Under the pieces are notes generated by a model. That model did no database searches. It saw nothing but the letters and a program-made list of their open reading frames with translations, and was not told where the DNA came from. A stretch of DNA of 64,000 nt from positions 3,297,001 through 3,361,000 of the forward strand of contig JAYKKI010000132.1 in the NCBI GenBank assembly GCA_039881145.1. The letters are read 5' to 3'. The translations under genes and the position numbers were made by a program. Shown here one piece after another: positions 60,881-64,000 of the stretch (positions within the stretch are counted from its first letter, which is position 1; each line of letters starts with the position of its first letter). The DNA is from Druceiella hillmani. Its lineage: Eukaryota > Arthropoda > Insecta > Lepidoptera > Hepialidae.

Positions 60881-63792
60881 AGCCAAATAATATTTAAAAA
60901 ATAAACAAGATTTTGAAGTAATATGGGATTTGTCCTAAATTTTCTTTATTATTTTTCATTTCTGATAGCAATTTTGAAAGGAAAACCGTATTAGCGTTAA
61001 CTTTAAAGTAAAACGGTTTTTGTAAATAAGCCCATAAGGGAATTTTTACGAACCACACTGAAATTCTATGTACACTTAATATTCTGCATATTGGTTTTGA
61101 ATTGTTGGAATTTGGGTTTGAGGCATATTTAGAAATAAATATGACGACATCTTCATAAATCGGTTTGATAAAAGTTTGAAAAGCTATTTCAAAACATGGC
61201 AACACATGAAATGTTTAAAACTTAGATATTTACATAGAGATTTCACTGTTCCTGCTCGGCTGGCATCTCAATATGATTTTCGATTGATGATACACAATAT
61301 GATTTTCAGTGTATTTATTATGGCAAATTAACTCTGTAAGTTATGAAAACTTTTCGCAAATTCAAATATGGTTGTCTACGTGTTTGATCAGACAACGGCT
61401 TTCCATTTAAATAACGTGAAAAAATTACAAGAATTTATTTCTATATTTCTTATCAGAGCATTACTGCTTTCCCTTTGAATTTGCGCAGCCGTTTATTTCA
61501 TGTTTTTAAACAACGTAATTAATAACTAATCTTTATAGTAAGGCTAGTAAGTGAGAAAGAATATAAAAATGAGCTGTTGAATTTAAAAAATTATTGCTAT
61601 TTCTTACGCAATTCATGATGATTTTTTTTGTAAATAATTTTTACAATTTTCTAAGCTTGTACTATTTGCAATGATAATTTTTTCTCATTGTATATTACAT
61701 TGTTTTGCATCACGAAAAGCTTCACAAATTATAAAACCTGAGTAAGGATTTTCTATTTGCCTACAAGTTTAAAATATTGCATGCCTGCATATACCTTGTA
61801 TATTGCTATTAAGAAAAGTTTTCACAAGAAAGGAAAATAAAACTCATATAATATTTTATTACACTACCTTTAATATGTACAATTTCAGTTATTTGATTGG
61901 TTTCTTCAATTATGAAGGAAAACCTAAAAGTCAAATTGCTATATTTGTTGTAGTCAAATAATTTTAATTAATTTTCAAATTTCTGGTAAAATATAAAACC
62001 CCTAAAGCTTGGATTGGACACACAGCTAGATTTTGAAATTTTAAATTTCTTTCGTTTTCTCAAATCGAAATCCTCGGAAATTTGTTAAAGATTTAAATAA
62101 TCTGGCATTTTGTTTCATCGTTCTCCAATCCATATCGTATTATAAAAGTAATGGACATTACTCGGTTTTATGGGAGTAAATGGATGAGATGGGAATTACC
62201 ATCCCATAAATTTGTTGCAAAGGCGATAAAGAGTAAATACGGAAAATTTGAGTGAAATTGGTTAACAATTGTAGTTATAAATAAATTAATAAAATGTCAT
62301 CCTTCGTAATTTTAGTTATTTTACTGTTTTCATATTTTCCCTTGTCAAGCTCTAATTATACTACCACTTAAATGTTTTATTAATTTAATTTTAAAGTGAA
62401 TCTATTTTTATTTTGAGTGTCGTAGCTTATCGCACAAATATTTGTTTTTCTGGAGACTTCAAATTTATTGCAAAAGATTTATTGGAAAGCAATTAATTAA
62501 AGTTAGCAGATATATAAAATATCCTATGAACTCGGGTATTTAGAAATACAATCAAATTGGACCTTGTGATTAATTAGTAAAATTATCCATTTAAAGTGAT
62601 ATACAACTTTTTAATAAATGTCGTCAAATGTTTATTAGTTTTACACAATTAAAAATCTTTTAATTTTCCTATATTAATTTTTACACATGCTGCATACTCA
62701 GTGACAAACATTTAGATCAGATATTATTCGAATTTATAATGAAGCGTACAGGAAACTAAATTTTTCACCTGAAAAAAATTATGTACGCTCCTTATATGCA
62801 TTTTTGTTAAAAAAAAATGTTAATCGTTAAGGTGCTTTGCTCTCAATTCATTACGACATTATTTCTAATAACCAGATTTTACCCCCAAACATCATAAGAT
62901 ATTTAAAGCACTATTTATATATAGCAGCATCGATACATATGCGACTAAATTTGATAAATAAATTTCTCTGTTGGCGAAAATATATTCAAATAGAAGATTA
63001 ATGAAACATATTTATACTCACGTATCTCGCTGACCATATGCTTTGGATTGCTGAATTAAAAAATTTCAAAATGCGAAAATAAAACTAAAGGAGGAATTAC
63101 TTGACCTTTCTCAAAAATGGCAGTAATCATCTTGGCATTGGATCTTTTTTCATCGATTAGATTTCCTGAATTATATATGTAATATTTGCTTAATATCTTT
63201 ACATCGTTGATGTAGTGATATTTTTCAAAAATACGTGAAAAAGAACAGGAAAAATTGGGTAAATAATATTTAAATTACGGTCATTGTGAAATGTGAAAGT
63301 TTTGGTTTCAAAACCAAAAAGCAATTTATTTTTCATAGGAAGAATTAAATTTTATCTAGTATTATGATTGATCTGTATCCAAATTAATGGAGCATGGTTA
63401 AATAAAATTCGGTCTAACCTAAAATGGCCGCACAAAATTTATTTGAGTTTCAAAACTGGAAACATAGTATTATACAGCGCCGCTAGGTTTTCTTTAAAAA
63501 AAGTTATTAAAACTACTAGGCGTTTACTAGAGGAAGAAAATCCAAATAAATTTATAAAGATTTCGCGTTGCCTGTAAAATTTTAAACTAATTAAACCGAC
63601 ATTATGGACGTCGTGTTTCTTAACCATCAAAATATTTTTAAAATTAATTAAATTTGAAAAATAATTTAATTTTAAATTAAAACGAAAAAGGTTTCAAAAA
63701 ATTCAATTCGTTATATCGTTTCTAACATTGGTTTCACATATCCCTCTGCATTTAATATTTAATAGAATACGTACTATCTATTCAATTAAACC
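60881..63792. other. AT-rich spacer
   Basis: Minus frame 61205-60894 (103 codons) and plus frame 63368-63577 (69 codons, basic) are open but carry no recognised motif. No RNA or repeat seen. Confidence 0.4.
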
Positions 63793-63880
63793 TGACTAGA
63801 ATTTTGGATACATTTATGGAATTTAATATATTTATGACTAGAATTTTTTAATAAATTTATGGAATTTATTATAAAATTTA
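63793..63880. repeat. Tandem duplication, 42-bp period
   Basis: TGACTAGAATTTTGGATACA...ATTTATGGAATTTA (63793-63834) is followed by a second, slightly changed unit from 63835. Confidence 0.85.
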
Positions 63881-64000
63881 TTTTTCCGTATTTTGCATCT
63901 ACATTTTAATTAAATTTGAAAATTTTACTAATTTTTCTCGAAATATAACAGATTCAAAGTTCGAAAAAAATATTAATATAAAAATATAAATATTTAAAAA

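Overview
The window looks like non-coding nuclear DNA from an arthropod, most likely an insect. It is strongly AT-rich (by eye roughly 70-75% A+T), has long (TA)n and CA/GT microsatellites, and contains no bacterial-style gene packing. Nothing in it reads as an intact protein-coding gene. The recognisable protein homology is decayed mobile-element coding sequence plus one broken, apparently spliced host- or transposon-like gene. The species cannot be fixed from the sequence.

Layout. 1-8.2 kb: AT-rich spacer with a GC-richer block (1.38-1.64 kb), a perfect 25-bp tandem duplication (2.8 kb), two diverged direct repeats (6.29 and 7.81 kb) and a long inverted repeat (6.83 kb). 8.2-9.6 kb, minus strand: 5'-truncated non-LTR retrotransposon with most of its reverse transcriptase. 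9.8-11.07 kb, plus strand: Tigger/pogo-type DDE transposase relic with a hairpin where its middle is missing. 17.56-18.06 kb: tail of a second non-LTR reverse transcriptase. 19.67-20.04 and 23.81-24.16 kb: two inverted copies of an unidentified ~360-bp repeat. 21.06-21.26 kb, minus strand: tRNA-derived SINE with a perfect 12-bp target-site duplication. 30.97-31.97 kb, minus strand: two-exon relic of a Myb/SANT-like gene with a phase-consistent 400-bp GT-AG intron. 33.19-33.62 kb: degenerate tandem repeat. 35.42-35.96 kb (minus) and 46.72-47.14 kb (plus): gag fragments of two different Ty1/copia elements. 38.87-40.70 kb, plus strand: Mutator-like transposase followed by a YqaJ-type nuclease. 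52.95-53.26 kb: complete 310-bp MITE flanked by TA. 60.01-60.88 kb: a ~400-bp tandem dimer.

The least expected pattern is a set of about ten short, nearly perfect inverted duplications (arms 15-40 bp, loops of 1 to about 50 nt). At least two sit at identifiable rearrangements: a gap inside the Tigger gene, and an insertion in one unit of the 60-kb dimer. This suggests template-switch (foldback) repair rather than one transposon family.

The genes here do not work together. Each is an independent, inactivated insertion in what is probably intergenic or deep intronic DNA. Large stretches show nothing I can identify and are listed as such.
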